Source: Polynucleobacter sp.
Lineage (GTDB): Bacteria > Pseudomonadota > Gammaproteobacteria > Burkholderiales > Burkholderiaceae
Assembly (NCBI RefSeq): GCF_030693775.1
Contig: NZ_JAUXZY010000005.1
Location: 1 to 64,000 of the forward strand
Length of the DNA: 64,000 nt
Direction of reading: 5' to 3'
A program made the position numbers and the translations under genes. This document shows, in pieces, positions 25,752-35,243 of the stretch; within the stretch, counting starts at the first letter, position 1; the number at the start of each line of letters is the position of its first letter. Under the pieces are notes generated by a model. It had not been told where the DNA came from and did not search any database. It worked only from the letters and a program-made list of their open reading frames with translations.

Positions 25752-27944
25752 TTAAGTAACTCCGGATCTGGCTCGATGCAATTTCTTCAGACTGTCTAGC
25801 AAACGCTGGTGACGATCAAGTCCTTCTAATTTCAGGCTAGTGGGTGTCAGGCCATAGAAACGTACACTGCCATCGATCGAGCCCAATACTGCATCCATCT
25901 TGTCATCGCCAAACATTCGGCGCAGATTATGGGTGTAGTTGCTCATGGTTAATTCGTTATCCAGATAGATGGCCAGTGCGGCATCGAGGGCTTGATAAAA
26001 CAGCTTACGCTCTACGGTGTTGTCGTTGTATTGTAAGAAGGCGCCGACCAATTCCTGCGCCTCATCCCATTGCTTCAAGGCCAGATGAATTAATAGCTTT
26101 AACTCCAATACCGTCAATTGACCCCAGACAGTGTTTTCATCAAACTCAATACCAATCAGTGTTGCAATATCGCCGTACTCATCGAGCTCATTGTTTTCTA
26201 AGCGATCAAGTAAATCCGTTAGCCTCGAATCGTCCAGGTTCAATAGATTTAAGATGTCCTCACGAAATAAAAGCGCCTTATTGGTGTTATCCCAAATCAG
26301 ATCTTCAATGGGGTAGATCTCGGAATAACCAGGCACGAGGATTCTGCAGGCCATTGCACCAAGCTGATCATAGACCGCTACATAGGACTCTTTATTGATC
26401 TTCTTCAGAATGCCAAACAAGGTTTCAGCCTCTTCTACATTGGTCTTAGCACCTTTGTTGGTGAAGTCCCACTCCACAAAGGCATAGTCTGATTTGGCAC
26501 TAAAGAAACGCCACGACACGATGCCGCTGGAGTCAATGAAATGTTCCACAAAATTATTGGGCTCAGTCACTGCCTCACTCACAAATGTTGGCGGCGGCAA
26601 ATCATTCAGACCCTCAAAACTACGACCCTGTAGTAACTCGGTCAAGCTGCGCTCGAGCGCAACTTCAAAGCTAGGATGGGCACCAAACGACGCAAATACG
26701 CCGCCTGTACGGGGATTCATTAAAGTCACACACATCACTGGATAGACCCCGCCAAGCGAGGCATCTTTGACCAAAACCGGAAAGCCCTGCTCTTCTAGAC
26801 TTTGTATGCCGGCCATGATGCGCGGGTATTGATCCAAGACGACTTGAGGCACATCAGGCAGGGCAATTTCGCGCTCAATGATTTCTCGCTTGACTGCCCG
26901 CTCAAAAATTTCAGATAAGCACTGCACCTGCGCCTCTGCCAATGTATTGCCGGCACTCATGCCATTACTGACAAAGAGGTTCTCAATCAAATTCACCGGA
27001 AAGTACACCACCGCTTTATCTGACTGACGTATAAATGGCAGAGCACAAATGCCTCGCTCCACATTGCCGGAGTTGGTATCGATGAGATGCGATGCACGTA
27101 ACTCACCCTCGGAGTTATAAATCTGCCGAGTGTACTCATCGAGTATTTCGGGCGGCAGGGCATCTTTCTTGCCAAGCTTAAACCAATGTTCATTGGGATA
27201 ATGCACAAATGACGCATTGGCAATGTCCTCACCCCAATATGCACCGGCATAAAAATGGTTATTGCTCAGTCGCTCGATGTACTCCCCCAGCGCAGAAGCT
27301 AAGGCACTTTCTTTCGTAGACCCTTTGCCATTGGTAAAACACATGGGCGAATGGGCATCGCGAATGTGCAAAGACCAGACATTGGGAATAAGGTTTCGCC
27401 AAGAGGCAATCTCGATCTTGATTCCTAAGTTGGCCAGCACCGCTGACATATTGGCAATCGTTTGCTCGAGGGGCAAATCCTTACCCGCAATATAGGTCTC
27501 GCCTCCCACTCCAGAGTTAGGAACTAACAAGGCCTGCGCATCCGCATCCAGGCTTTCGACTTCCTCAATCACAAACTCAGGACCAGCTTGTACTACTTTC
27601 TTAACCGTGCACCGGTCAATCGATCGCAAAATGCCTTGCCGATCTTTGGCGGAGATATCTGCCGGTAATTCAATCTGAATCTTGAAAATCTGCCGATACC
27701 GATTCTCCGGATCCACAATATTGTTTTGTGAAAGGCGGATATTCTCTGTTGAGATGCCACGCGTATCGCAATACAACTTCACAAAATACGCTGCGCACAG
27801 GGCTGATGAGGCTAAAAAGTAATCGAATGGCCCAGGAGCAGAGCCGTCGCCTTTGTATCGAATTGGTTGATCAGCAATGACGGTAAAGTCGTCAAACTTA
27901 GCTTCAAGCCGAAGCTTATCGAGAAAGTTGACTTTAATTTCCAT
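25752..27944 (-). CDS. OsmC domain-YcaO domain fusion protein
   Basis: 730 residues from the ATG at 27944 (an in-frame ATG 27 bases upstream is less likely). Residues ~1-140 form an OsmC-type peroxidase domain with both redox cysteines, Cys50 in SSALCAAY and Cys112 in DRCTVKKV. Residues ~180-560 form a YcaO domain with the ATP-binding signatures STKESALASALGEYIERLS and AEAQVQCLSEIFERAVKR. The C-terminal rest is helical as in E. coli YcaO. YcaO proteins use ATP to activate amide backbones; E. coli YcaO is linked to RimO-dependent S12 modification. No precursor-peptide gene is seen nearby. Confidence 0.85.
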   Translation of the reverse strand: MEIKVNFLDKLRLEAKFDDFTVIADQPIRYKGDGSAPGPFDYFLASSALCAAYFVKLYCDTRGISTENIRLSQNNIVDPENRYRQIFKIQIELPADISAKDRQGILRSIDRCTVKKVVQAGPEFVIEEVESLDADAQALLVPNSGVGGETYIAGKDLPLEQTIANMSAVLANLGIKIEIASWRNLIPNVWSLHIRDAHSPMCFTNGKGSTKESALASALGEYIERLSNNHFYAGAYWGEDIANASFVHYPNEHWFKLGKKDALPPEILDEYTRQIYNSEGELRASHLIDTNSGNVERGICALPFIRQSDKAVVYFPVNLIENLFVSNGMSAGNTLAEAQVQCLSEIFERAVKREIIEREIALPDVPQVVLDQYPRIMAGIQSLEEQGFPVLVKDASLGGVYPVMCVTLMNPRTGGVFASFGAHPSFEVALERSLTELLQGRSFEGLNDLPPPTFVSEAVTEPNNFVEHFIDSSGIVSWRFFSAKSDYAFVEWDFTNKGAKTNVEEAETLFGILKKINKESYVAVYDQLGAMACRILVPGYSEIYPIEDLIWDNTNKALLFREDILNLLNLDDSRLTDLLDRLENNELDEYGDIATLIGIEFDENTVWGQLTVLELKLLIHLALKQWDEAQELVGAFLQYNDNTVERKLFYQALDAALAIYLDNELTMSNYTHNLRRMFGDDKMDAVLGSIDGSVRFYGLTPTSLKLEGLDRHQRLLDSLKKLHRARSGVT

Positions 27945-27971
27945 GGAAGCAGTTCCGAAAGTAATGCACAA

Positions 27972-28328
27972 ATAGTGTGAGCCCTATTATCCACTGGGAC
28001 TAAAAGCCGTCCGCATCTTCTACTTGGCTACAAAATTACAGCAGGCATGTGAAATTTACATCCTATTTATAGGAATAAAACACGATAACTCTTTAGCGTA
28101 AATGAGCTCGTATGAAGCTATCGATATCATCGATGCATTGAGTAATGCGACGTTTTAATTTCACCAGCGCGTCGAGTAAGGGCATAAAAAGTAGATTCTA
28201 TGGCTTAGGGCCTAACCAATATCCCCAATTACAGCACAGTAATCTCGCTTTACCGGCTTTGTATGAAGGAAGGCATAATCTGCGAAATAGCATAGCTAAA
28301 CTATTGTATTTGCTGCCTAAAGGGGGTG
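27972..28328. other. Gap between the OsmC-YcaO gene and cytochrome b561 gene
   Basis: About 350 bases between divergent genes. No RNA gene or convincing ORF. Small palindromes such as TCCTATTTATAGGA near 28059 are visible. The right end carries AAAGGGGG, the ribosome binding site of the cytochrome gene. Confidence 0.4.
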
Positions 28329-28331
28329 ATG

Positions 28332-28877
28332 ATGCCGCAAACGTACTCAGTAATGACACGACTAATTCATTGGCTTACGGCAGCGCTCCTCGTGGCCTCA
28401 CTTGTGCTGGGGTTTTGGATGACCGACCGTTCGGCAGCCAATCTGTGGGATGAGCTAACCAATACTCTGTACTCCTGGCATAAGCTGATTGGCTTTATTG
28501 TCTTGCTGGTTACCGGGCTTCGCATCATCACCAAACTACGCTCCACTAGACCACCCTACCCCAGCAGTATTTCTCGGGGGCAAATTCAATTAGCACAGTC
28601 GGTTCAAGGTGCCCTGTATTTGCTTTTGGTGTTAGTTCCCTTATTTGGCTGGGCCGGAGTCACTGCATTTCCAGCACTCATTACCGTAGGTGGATACCAT
28701 CTACCCGCATTGCCCGGTATACCCAAAGACCAAGCCCTAGCCAAGCAGTTGTTTGAGATCCACGGCTATTTAGTGCTAGCACTGATTGCGCTTGCCGTAG
28801 TCCACATCGCGGCTGGACTACAACACCTGCTGTTTAAAAAGGATGGGGTATTTGAGCGTATTTGGTTTAAGTCTTAA
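28332..28877 (+). CDS. Cytochrome b561
   Basis: Di-haem membrane cytochrome of the bacterial b561 family, probably moving electrons between quinol and a periplasmic or superoxide acceptor. 181 residues with four membrane segments. Likely haem His residues are in MTRLIHWLTA, SWHKLIGF, FEIHGYLVLAL and LAVVHIAAGLQH. The ATG at 28332 lies 5 bases after AAAGGGGG; GTG (28326) or ATG (28329) starts are possible. Stands alone. Confidence 0.85.
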   Translation: MPQTYSVMTRLIHWLTAALLVASLVLGFWMTDRSAANLWDELTNTLYSWHKLIGFIVLLVTGLRIITKLRSTRPPYPSSISRGQIQLAQSVQGALYLLLVLVPLFGWAGVTAFPALITVGGYHLPALPGIPKDQALAKQLFEIHGYLVLALIALAVVHIAAGLQHLLFKKDGVFERIWFKS

Positions 28878-28899
28878 TAATATGAAGACTAGCCACTAC

Positions 28900-29973
28900 C
28901 TAAAATAGATGGCCGCTTTTTTTGGCTTTCGCTTTTAAGTAGGCATCGTTGTGCTCATTGGAAGGGTAAATGTGAGGAACCCTCTCCACCACTTCAATAT
29001 CGCACTTGCCGAGTGCGGTAACCTTGGCTGGATTGTTCGTCATTAACTTTACCCGCTTGACGCCCAACATACGCAACATCTGTGCTGCAGGTAAATAGTT
29101 GCGTTCATCGGAGTCAAAGCCGAGCTGTAAATTGGCATCCACAGTATCAAAGCCAGCATCTTGCAATTGGTATGCGCGCAGTTTGTTGACTAGGCCAATA
29201 CCACGCCCTTCTTGCGCTAGGTATAACAAAATTCCACTACCCGCTACAGCCATTTCACCAATAGCGCCGCGCAGCTGATTGCCGCAGTCGCAGCGCAAGG
29301 AGCCTACTAAATCGCCTGTAAAGCATTCGGAGTGGAGGCGCACTAGCACTGGCTCTGCAGGGTTTAGATCACCAACAATAATGGCCAAGTGCTCAATGCC
29401 GCCATCGCGGGGTCGAAACGCAACTACCCGAGCGTTTTCTGCATTTTCCAAGGGGACGCGTGCTTCACTCACCATCGTCAGTGAATACGCCGCAATCGTC
29501 ATATACGACTGAATTGAGCTAGCCTGTACTGCAGGAATATCATCATTACCGGCACCCGTAACGATCAGCGCCGCTGGCAAAAGCCGCGATAACTTGGATA
29601 AGGTGACACATGCCTGCTCTAACGCGTCTGCATCCTTAACCTTTAAGCCTGCCATGTTTGGCGCCGTCATTGAAGCCGAAAGGGGATTAGCTAAATACTC
29701 TACTAAATCAAGCGGCATACCCTGCGGGTGCGACAAGACGCTGACTGGACGATCTGATTTATCAATTTCTAATACATTGACGCGCGTGCCAGTCATTACT
29801 AGCTCAGGAGCAGTACTACCCAGCTGCTTTAACAGCGCTAAATAGTCGGCAGTTAAGGCATCGACGGCTAACATCAATCGGCTACTATGTTCATCGTACA
29901 CGCGCACCAATGCGCCACGGCGCAGCTCAGAAATAGCGCGGTCAACTTCAATAAGGGGGTCCGGCATCACCAT
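28900..29973 (-). CDS. GTP cyclohydrolase II with a degenerate N-terminal domain
   Basis: 357 residues. The C-terminal ~185 residues are a complete GTP cyclohydrolase II: Zn cysteines 217, 228 and 230 in HSECFTGDLVGSLRCDCG, then AQEGRGIGLVNKLRAY, DANLQLGF and LMTNNPAKVTAL. The enzyme opens GTP to a pyrimidine triamine phosphate. The N-terminal ~165 residues resemble a dihydroxybutanone phosphate synthase domain but lack its acidic DRENEGD motif, so that activity is probably lost. It lies divergent from a RibD-like reductase rather than in a rib operon, so a role in a special GTP-derived product is likely. Confidence 0.8.
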   Translation of the reverse strand: MVMPDPLIEVDRAISELRRGALVRVYDEHSSRLMLAVDALTADYLALLKQLGSTAPELVMTGTRVNVLEIDKSDRPVSVLSHPQGMPLDLVEYLANPLSASMTAPNMAGLKVKDADALEQACVTLSKLSRLLPAALIVTGAGNDDIPAVQASSIQSYMTIAAYSLTMVSEARVPLENAENARVVAFRPRDGGIEHLAIIVGDLNPAEPVLVRLHSECFTGDLVGSLRCDCGNQLRGAIGEMAVAGSGILLYLAQEGRGIGLVNKLRAYQLQDAGFDTVDANLQLGFDSDERNYLPAAQMLRMLGVKRVKLMTNNPAKVTALGKCDIEVVERVPHIYPSNEHNDAYLKAKAKKSGHLF

Positions 29974-29979
29974 TTTTTG

Positions 29980-29993
29980 AACAACCTGTTGTT
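29980..29993. promoter_or_regulatory. Inverted repeat upstream of the GTP cyclohydrolase II gene
   Basis: AACAAC-CT-GTTGTT, a six-pair inverted repeat 7 bases before the start codon of the GTP cyclohydrolase gene, in the 113-base divergent region shared with the reductase gene. Possible operator. Confidence 0.3.
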
Positions 29994-30086
29994 GGGCAAA
30001 TTTCTAAAAGAATATTATCCCACCCTATGGTAAATTCTTCAGCGAGGAGTTTTTTTCTAAAAAACCGTGAATAAGGTCTTCCCGCC

Positions 30087-30881
30087 GTGACCTCATACCC
30101 ACTGCCAGCAGCACCTTCATCGAACCTGCTCTGGGAGCAGTTTTTGGGTGATTTTTTTACTGGTCAAGCACTCCCATCTTCGCCGCTCCAGGCTATTTTT
30201 GAACCCTTGCGGAGTCCGCAGGTAGACGGCATGGTTGTGGTCGGCCAAATTGGCCAAACCATGGATGGCCGGATTGCAACAGTTACGGGTCAATCGAAAT
30301 ACGTCAATGGTCCAGAAGGCCTGACCCATCTCCACCAATTACGTGCACTGGTTGATGCCATTGTGATTGGGGTTGGAACAGCACTAGCCGACAATCCGCA
30401 ACTCACTGTTCGTCTTGTCAATGGAAAAAGCCCTGCACGCGTGATAATAGATCCCCGTGGCCGACTGCCCCATCAATCTCTGGCGTGGCAGGATGACGGC
30501 ATTCGGAAAATCTGGATCGTTGGAGACGGGGTAAAGGTCTATCCCCTACCTCAAGTTGAGCTTATTTCACTGCCTGCAATCGATGGGCGAATTGATCCAA
30601 TACAGATACTCCAAACTCTTTCCCTAAAGGGGCTGAAGCGGGTTCTAGTTGAGGGCGGTGCAGAAACTATTTCGCGTTTCATGGGCGCCCGATGCCTTGA
30701 TCGACTTCATCTGATTGTGGCCCCGATTGTGATGGGGTCGGGGCGACCCAGTTTTAATCTGCCGTCCATTGAGCACATGGATCAGGCAACGCGTTTACCA
30801 GTGAAAACGCATCTTATCGGCAATGAAATTGTGTTTGATTGTGACTTACAACAACAGCGTAGTCCGATTACCTTGGTGTAA
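30087..30881 (+). CDS. RibD-type reductase domain protein without deaminase domain
   Basis: 264 residues. The core matches the RibD C-terminal reductase (dihydrofolate-reductase-like fold). It has VVGQIGQTMDGRIA, RALVDAIVIGVGTALADNPQLTVR, VLVEGGAETISRF and LHLIVAPIVMGSGRP. There is no deaminase Zn motif. Such enzymes reduce the ribosyl group of the pyrimidine made by GTP cyclohydrolase II. Start is GTG at 30087 with AAGG about 11 bases upstream. Divergent from the GTP cyclohydrolase II gene and overlapping the 3' end of the GT4 gene by 14 bases. Confidence 0.78.
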   Translation: MTSYPLPAAPSSNLLWEQFLGDFFTGQALPSSPLQAIFEPLRSPQVDGMVVVGQIGQTMDGRIATVTGQSKYVNGPEGLTHLHQLRALVDAIVIGVGTALADNPQLTVRLVNGKSPARVIIDPRGRLPHQSLAWQDDGIRKIWIVGDGVKVYPLPQVELISLPAIDGRIDPIQILQTLSLKGLKRVLVEGGAETISRFMGARCLDRLHLIVAPIVMGSGRPSFNLPSIEHMDQATRLPVKTHLIGNEIVFDCDLQQQRSPITLV

Positions 30882-31962
30882 AGCGCCTTAAGGCAAGAGC
30901 AAATTGCTGAGCTGCCTCATCCCACGTTGGTTGCTGGGCTGCTGCTCGAAACGCGCCGCTCGACAGGTGTGAGCGATATGGCGCATCCTCGATGACCGTT
31001 TTTAAGGCAAGGGTCAATGCGGGAACGTCGCCAGGACTGACGAGTAAGCCAGCCTCACTGGGTACGGTATCGGGAATAGCACCGCCCTTTGTTGCAACAA
31101 TTGGCAAGCCATAAGTCATGGCTTCGGCATAAACCATGCCGTAGCCTTCAAATAGCGAAGCTAGAACAAACACATCGGCTTGAGCATAGAGAGCTTCTAA
31201 CGCTTGATCGCTCACAACCCCTAGCACCCGCACTTGATTCCCTAAATTAAAACGCTGGATATCAGCCAATAGCTGCGCGTACGCTGCGGGATTACGCGAA
31301 GTGTCACCGGCAATCGAGAGGGTCCAAGGTAAATCGACTAAAGGTGCAAGCGCTGCAAGTAAATCATGAAATCCCTTGCGCGGAATAATCGAACCAACCG
31401 ACAATAAACGCACTGCATTTGCAGCATTTGTGCTACTTTTTCTTTTTGGCTCTGTGTGTAAAACGCAATCAGTGCCGGGCAAGACCACATCAATCCGATC
31501 CATTGGGACGCCATAATGCTGATGTAAATCGCGGGCCGTTGAAGGGCTATTCGCGATGACCCCACTAGTATGGCGAAGTGCTTCGGTCTCGCTCCGCTTT
31601 AGTAGCGTGGCCTGTTCTTCGCTTAATCCAAACTCAAATGCCAAGGGGTGATGAATCAGGGCAACTAAAGGATGATGCTCAGCGACACAAGCCGCTACTT
31701 CAGGAAGGGCTCCAAGGGCTAAGCCATCGATCACTATCGGTAATCCCGAGGTTAGCCCCTGCAATTGCGCTTTTGCCTGCTCTACTTGAGCGGGATTTGG
31801 CAAGGGGTAATCTTCCCCCAGACCAATTAACTGAATCTTCCAACCCAGGCTTTTAAGCCCTGCAATGATCCGCCGATCGTAAGCGTATCCGCCGGTTGGG
31901 GAATTTAAATTACCGGGGTAAACAAAAATGAATTGCTGCATACCAACAGCACCGGTATTCAA
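30868..31962 (-). CDS. GT4-family glycosyltransferase
   Basis: 364 residues of the GT-B fold. Nucleotide-sugar side: RLLSVGSIIPRKGFHDLLAAL, then LGVVSDQALEALYAQADVFVLASLFEGYGMVYAEAMTYGLP with the EX7E retaining-transferase motif. N-terminal side: NSPTGGYAYDRRI. Acts in the cytoplasm on an unknown acceptor. The ATG at 31962 overlaps the PTPS-like stop (ATGA), favouring it over the in-frame ATG at 31941. Part of the dehydrogenase-PTPS-GT4 unit. Confidence 0.8.
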   Translation of the reverse strand: MNTGAVGMQQFIFVYPGNLNSPTGGYAYDRRIIAGLKSLGWKIQLIGLGEDYPLPNPAQVEQAKAQLQGLTSGLPIVIDGLALGALPEVAACVAEHHPLVALIHHPLAFEFGLSEEQATLLKRSETEALRHTSGVIANSPSTARDLHQHYGVPMDRIDVVLPGTDCVLHTEPKRKSSTNAANAVRLLSVGSIIPRKGFHDLLAALAPLVDLPWTLSIAGDTSRNPAAYAQLLADIQRFNLGNQVRVLGVVSDQALEALYAQADVFVLASLFEGYGMVYAEAMTYGLPIVATKGGAIPDTVPSEAGLLVSPGDVPALTLALKTVIEDAPYRSHLSSGAFRAAAQQPTWDEAAQQFALALRRFTPR

Positions 31963-32360
31963 TGAATTTCGGCCTCATACCAAGCGCGTGCAATGTGGGA
32001 TTCAGAAATCGTGACGCGAATGGCGTGCAGCTCGTTTCCTGGTCGGCCCAGCTGATCGGCTCGTGCAGCCACAGCCAACTGATCAAAGATGTATTTCGTT
32101 AAGAACTCGGTTGTGGTGTTGACGCCCTTGAATTCCGGACGATCATCTAAATTGCAATAGTTAATCGGTTGCAATGTTGCCTTTAAGACATCGAGTGCAC
32201 GACCAATATCAATCACGATGCCATTCGTATCGAGCGCTTTGGCAATAAAAGCGGCGTCCACCACAAAGGTTGCGCCATGCAAGGCTTGTGCTGGCCCAAA
32301 AACGGCACCACGAAACGAGTGGGCAATCATGATGTGATCGCGAACTTCAACTGTAAACAC
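31959..32360 (-). CDS. PTPS/QueD-fold protein lacking usual active-site residues
   Basis: 133 residues of the 6-pyruvoyltetrahydropterin / 6-carboxytetrahydropterin synthase fold. One Zn His is seen in IAHSF (His14). The usual C-x3-HGH motif is replaced by QALHGAT: the catalytic Cys is absent and only one His (His28) of the pair remains (Ala30). The C-terminal Glu (ISESHIARAWYEA) that binds the pterin ring is kept. It may therefore bind a pterin-like ring and catalyse a different step, or none. Lies between the dehydrogenase and GT4 genes. Confidence 0.75.
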   Translation of the reverse strand: MFTVEVRDHIMIAHSFRGAVFGPAQALHGATFVVDAAFIAKALDTNGIVIDIGRALDVLKATLQPINYCNLDDRPEFKGVNTTTEFLTKYIFDQLAVAARADQLGRPGNELHAIRVTISESHIARAWYEAEIH

Positions 32361-32369
32361 GGTATCTCC

Positions 32370-33371
32370 TCAAGGGTAACGAATTAAACAACACAGCACA
32401 TTACTGCGCGGACCAAGTAATTCGGGCAAGCGATCGGGCAATTGCGCAAAATCAATGGCGGGTCTTAACAAACAGTCCAATCGCGCATCGCCCAATAATT
32501 GCATGGCAGTATGCAAACGGCGGCGGTGCGTCCAGCGTGGACGGTGCGAGCTGGCAATGTGTCCCACCTGGCTGGATTGCAGGCGTATCTGACGACTATG
32601 AAATGCCCCGCCCAATGGCGCCTGAATCGGACTAGCGCCATACCAACTTAATTCCAACACCGTTGCTTCTTCCCCTGCGGCGTCCATTGCAGTAGCAAGT
32701 CCAGCAGCACTCGCGCTGCAATGAAATACTACATCGCAATTTGACGGTGCAGACTCTGGGAGAGCAAATGCAACGCCCAATTCCTTTGCAATGGCAGCGC
32801 GCTCGGGATTGATATCCACCAAGGTTACGCTAGCCCCTGGTAAATGCCCACACAAATAAGCGACTAAACACCCGACAACGCCGCCGCCCACTACTGCAAT
32901 TTGGTCGCCAGGGCCTGGAGCAGCATCCCATAGGGCATTTAAAGCAGTTTCCATATTGGCTGCGAGAACAGCACGCTCTGCAGTGACGGCGTCTGGCAAT
33001 ACCACCACATCCTCAATGTTGGCTTGATATCTGGTCTGATGGGGTCTAAGCGCAAATACCAGCCGACCAATCCAATCGACTGGCCCTAACTCTACCCGCC
33101 CCACATGAGAATAGCCGTATTGCACTGGAAACGGAAAGGCACCACCCATCCAAGGCGCAGCCATACGGCTGTACTCTGACTCAGGTACCAGCCCACGGTA
33201 GATAAGTGATTCAGTACCCCTACTCAAAGCACCAAACAACCCGCACACACGAATGCCTCCGCTGGGCAAAGGATCAAGGGAATCAGAGCGGATTTCAGCT
33301 CGCTCTGGCGCCACATACCAAAGCGACTGACTTAGACTGGCACTGGAAGAATGGGCGGCGGTGTGTGGCAC
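32370..33371 (-). CDS. Zinc-type alcohol dehydrogenase family protein (MDR)
   Basis: 333 residues of the medium-chain dehydrogenase family. It has SRGTESLIYRGLVPESEYSRM and FPVQYGYSHVGRVELG in the catalytic half, and the nucleotide-binding motif VVGGGVVGCLVAYLCG with an acidic VTLVDINPE strand end. ELSWYG and SSQVGHIASSHRPRW follow. The usual Cys ligands of zinc-bearing dehydrogenases are not evident. It resembles bchC-type dehydrogenases only in family. It heads the PTPS-GT4 unit and is divergent from the GT2 gene across a 29-bp inverted repeat. Confidence 0.72.
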   Translation of the reverse strand: MPHTAAHSSSASLSQSLWYVAPERAEIRSDSLDPLPSGGIRVCGLFGALSRGTESLIYRGLVPESEYSRMAAPWMGGAFPFPVQYGYSHVGRVELGPVDWIGRLVFALRPHQTRYQANIEDVVVLPDAVTAERAVLAANMETALNALWDAAPGPGDQIAVVGGGVVGCLVAYLCGHLPGASVTLVDINPERAAIAKELGVAFALPESAPSNCDVVFHCSASAAGLATAMDAAGEEATVLELSWYGASPIQAPLGGAFHSRQIRLQSSQVGHIASSHRPRWTHRRRLHTAMQLLGDARLDCLLRPAIDFAQLPDRLPELLGPRSNVLCCLIRYP

Positions 33372-33412
33372 AAATAAATCCTAGTGGTTAAGTGAAAAAG
33401 TGCACTCTACCC

Positions 33413-33441
33413 TATACTGCATATGCAATTTGCACAGTATA
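33413..33441. promoter_or_regulatory. 29-bp inverted repeat in the divergent promoter
   Basis: Outer arms TATACTG (33413-33419) and CAGTATA (33435-33441) are perfect complements. Between them TGCA occurs three times (TGCATATGCAATTTGCA). The site lies between the divergent dehydrogenase and GT2 genes, 20 bases from the GT2 start, and is placed to control both. Confidence 0.6.
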
Positions 33442-33461
33442 AGTGAGCTCGAGCACATCAT

Positions 33462-35243
33462 TTGAATCCCCCTCACAATATAACCGCTGATCCGGTCATT
33501 CGCCTGCGGCGCCTGATTTTTGCCGTGCTGTCGTTGACTACTGTAGTGTTAATGCTCTACCTTGTAAACCAGGCCTTAGCAAGCAATACCCCCTTATTAC
33601 TACGCATTCTTTTGCTTGTCCTATTTGCGCTCACCTTGCCGTGGATGGTGGTTGGTTTTTGGAATGCCATTATTGGCTTGATTCTGTGCCAATGCAGCAA
33701 AGACCCTGCTAGCCTTGTCTTGCCAAGCAGCATGCAAACCAATGGTAACGAGCCATTGACACACTCGACCGCGATTTTGCTATGCATTCGAAATGAGTCA
33801 CCTGCGCGCTTGATTCGCAACCTACAAGTGATGTTGCACGGCTTGGCGACAGATCAACTCGCTGGGTTTTTTCATATTTACGTTCTGAGCGATACCAACG
33901 ATGAAGGCATCGCCAAAGAAGAACGTGACCGCTTTGAGGCGATGAGCACTGAGTGGTCGAAGACCATTCCAATCACCTACCGTTGCCGCGAGAATAATGC
34001 TGGATACAAGGCAGGCAATATTGCTGATTTTTGCGGGCGCTGGGGCAAAAACCATGACTTTGCCTTGGTACTTGATGCTGATAGTTTTATGGTAAGTCAT
34101 GCTATCACTCGCCTAGTACGGATGATGCAAGCCAATCCGCACCTCGGTATTTTGCAAGGTTTAGTGATTGGCTTACCTTCGAGTAGCGCATTTACTCGCC
34201 TATTTCAGTACGGTATGCGACTTGGTATGCGCTCTTACACCATGGGATCAGCCTGGTGGCAAGCGGACTGCGGACCTTATTGGGGGCATAACGCATTAAT
34301 CCGTCTTGCGCCATTTATAGCCGATTGTGACTTGCCGATATTGAAAAGTCGCTCTGGTGAGCCCAAACCCATTTTGAGTCATGACTTGATTGAAGCAATA
34401 CTCATGCGCCGCGCAGGCTATGAAGTTCGAATTTATCCAAGCGAAGATGCCAGCTGGGAAGAAAATCCACCGACACTTACAGAATATATTCGACGCGATT
34501 TACGTTGGTGCGAGGGTAATTTGCAGTATATGCAATTATTAACTTTGCCGAATTTGCGGCCAGTCAATCGGACACAACTTATTCTGGCAATCGGCATGTT
34601 TCTGGGCTCACCCGCATGGATTGCCTTGATTCTATTTTGTACCATTGCAATTGGGATGAGTAACTCACCGTCCGACTTAGTGAATATCGAATCTCTCTCA
34701 ACCTTGTTACTGGTGACATTAGTGATGTGGTACTTGCCTAAAATTACTGGCGCGCTCGATGTGCTGTTACGTAGCTCGGAGAGCAAACGCTTTGGCGGGC
34801 GTTGGCGTTTTAGTTTGAGCCTTGTTCTTGAAATGCTGTTTTCACTTTTGATGACGCCGATTGCATGGCTTAATCACACCCTCTTTATATTAAGCCTAGC
34901 CTTTGGGCAAAAAGGCGGTTGGTCTGCGCAAACACGCGACGATCACTCGGTTTCGGTAGCGCAAGCCTTTCAGCAATGCTGGCCGCATACCTTGCTGGGG
35001 ATCGCACTCACGAGCACCTTGTATTTCACGCACCCTGAAACCTTGCCCTACGGCCTCCTTTTTTTTGGTGGTTTAGTATTGTCGATTCCGTTAGTCGTAC
35101 TCACATCACAAGCATGGCTTGGCCATTTCATAATCCGTTGCGGTCTCCTATCGCTTCCAGAAGAAATTGCGCCGCCGCCTGAGTTGCTGCCATTGCAACT
35201 GAACGCGCTTGAAATCAAGTCATCTACGGCACATACTAGCTAA
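33462..35243 (+). CDS. OpgH/MdoH-like membrane glucosyltransferase (GT2)
   Basis: 593 residues, shorter than proteobacterial OpgH. Two N-terminal membrane segments, then a GT2 domain: [36 protein letters not shown] near residue 204, [11 protein letters not shown], and [12 protein letters not shown] near 345 (QxxRW-type motif). Several C-terminal membrane segments follow. OpgH polymerises UDP-glucose into periplasmic glucan. Starts at TTG (33462) with only a weak ribosome binding site. Its stop overlaps the ATG of the ABC exporter by one base (TAATG), so the two are coupled. Confidence 0.78.
   Translation: MNPPHNITADPVIRLRRLIFAVLSLTTVVLMLYLVNQALASNTPLLLRILLLVLFALTLPWMVVGFWNAIIGLILCQCSKDPASLVLPSSMQTNGNEPLTHSTAILLCIRNESPARLIRNLQVMLHGLATDQLAGFFHIYVLSDTNDEGIAKEERDRFEAMSTEWSKTIPITYRCRENNAGYKAGNIADFCGRWGKNHDFALVLDADSFMVSHAITRLVRMMQANPHLGILQGLVIGLPSSSAFTRLFQYGMRLGMRSYTMGSAWWQADCGPYWGHNALIRLAPFIADCDLPILKSRSGEPKPILSHDLIEAILMRRAGYEVRIYPSEDASWEENPPTLTEYIRRDLRWCEGNLQYMQLLTLPNLRPVNRTQLILAIGMFLGSPAWIALILFCTIAIGMSNSPSDLVNIESLSTLLLVTLVMWYLPKITGALDVLLRSSESKRFGGRWRFSLSLVLEMLFSLLMTPIAWLNHTLFILSLAFGQKGGWSAQTRDDHSVSVAQAFQQCWPHTLLGIALTSTLYFTHPETLPYGLLFFGGLVLSIPLVVLTSQAWLGHFIIRCGLLSLPEEIAPPPELLPLQLNALEIKSSTAHTS

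Noticed and set aside
28145..28453. ORF of 102 residues upstream of cytochrome b561
   Set aside because: It runs into the cytochrome gene in another frame, has no recognisable domain, and has weak codon character.
29974..30086. FMN riboswitch upstream of the GTP cyclohydrolase II gene
   Set aside because: The conserved RFN blocks are not visible; the region is too short for the element on either strand.
32370..33371. Dehydrogenase considered as bchC
   Set aside because: It is ~10 kb from the pigment genes and embedded with PTPS and GT4 genes; similarity is only at family level.
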